Below, one piece after another: positions 5,421-5,498 of a DNA stretch of 5,498 bases. Every line of letters starts with the position of its first letter. The stretch's first letter is position 1. The notes below the pieces were generated by a model. That model was given only the letters and a program-made list of their open reading frames with translations. It was not told the DNA's origin and made no database searches. The DNA comes from Candidatus Bathyarchaeota archaeon (GTDB lineage Archaea; Thermoproteota; Bathyarchaeia; 40CM-2-53-6; RBG-13-38-9): contig JAGLGJ010000078.1 of assembly GCA_023144075.1 (NCBI GenBank), positions 1 through 5,498 on the forward strand, in the 5' to 3' direction. The translations under genes and the position numbers were made by a program.

Positions 5421-5498
5421 ACTAAAATTTTATAGATTAGCTAGTTGAATCATAGAATCTGCGCGAACACGCTAAAGATTGAATTATTCTTAAAATAT

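Larger units (their letters stand above)
5244..5498. other. intergenic region after pdxT, no intact gene
   Basis: These 255 bp contain stops in all useful frames and no intact gene to the window edge. They hold a small hairpin (ATCCT CACAC AGGAT, 5282-5296), the 15-mer at 5315-5329 shared with 2053-2067, the apparent histidine-kinase tail relic at 5325-5420, and the segment TAGCTAGTTGAATCA (5438-5452). That segment matches the minus strand of 2091-2105 in 13 of 15 positions. AT-rich blocks near 5423-5434 and 5484-5498 could be promoter elements for a gene beyond the window, but nothing fixes that. No clear T-tract terminator for pdxST was seen. Confidence 0.55.

Overview
The window looks archaeal and most probably comes from a member of the Nitrososphaeria (Thaumarchaeota) or a close relative. 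The reasons are an AT-rich, compact layout, an archaeal/eukaryotic-style single-chain glycyl-tRNA synthetase with a four-Cys zinc knuckle, the PdxS/PdxT (DXP-independent) route to vitamin B6, archaeal TATA-like elements, and a relic of a histidine-kinase tail. The phylum assignment is inference from style; no marker gene for it is present.

Layout, left to right. Positions 1-161 carry the last ~52 codons of a HAD-superfamily phosphatase on the + strand. After a 62-bp gap comes a complete glycyl-tRNA synthetase (224-1909, +). A 202-bp convergent gap (1910-2111) contains no gene, but has a 10-bp inverted repeat and a likely terminator for the gene to its right. That gene (2112-3596, -) is a threonine-synthase-like fold-type-II PLP domain carrying an N-terminal zinc ribbon and a C-terminal PadR-like winged helix-turn-helix. 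Its expected PLP-binding lysine is a leucine, and its phosphate-binding loop is altered. Across a 67-bp divergent promoter region lie pdxS (3664-4623, +) and pdxT (4620-5243, +), overlapping by 4 bp. Together they make the two-subunit pyridoxal 5'-phosphate (PLP) synthase. The last 255 bp hold no intact gene, only what looks like the final codons of a decayed histidine-kinase ATPase domain.

The part worth attention is the divergent pair. A catalytically disabled PLP-enzyme fold fused to a DNA-binding domain sits back to back with the PLP biosynthesis operon. The shared promoter contains two 10-bp perfect palindromes with the same core (CATATATG), 18 bp apart. This is formally like bacterial PdxR, a MocR-family GntR winged helix fused to a fold-type-I aminotransferase that controls pdxST. 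Here, however, a different PLP fold, a different HTH family and the opposite domain order are used. The proposal is that the 2112-3596 product is an archaeal vitamin B6 (or amino acid) sensor-regulator of pdxST and of itself. The architecture is read directly from the sequence; the regulatory role is inference.
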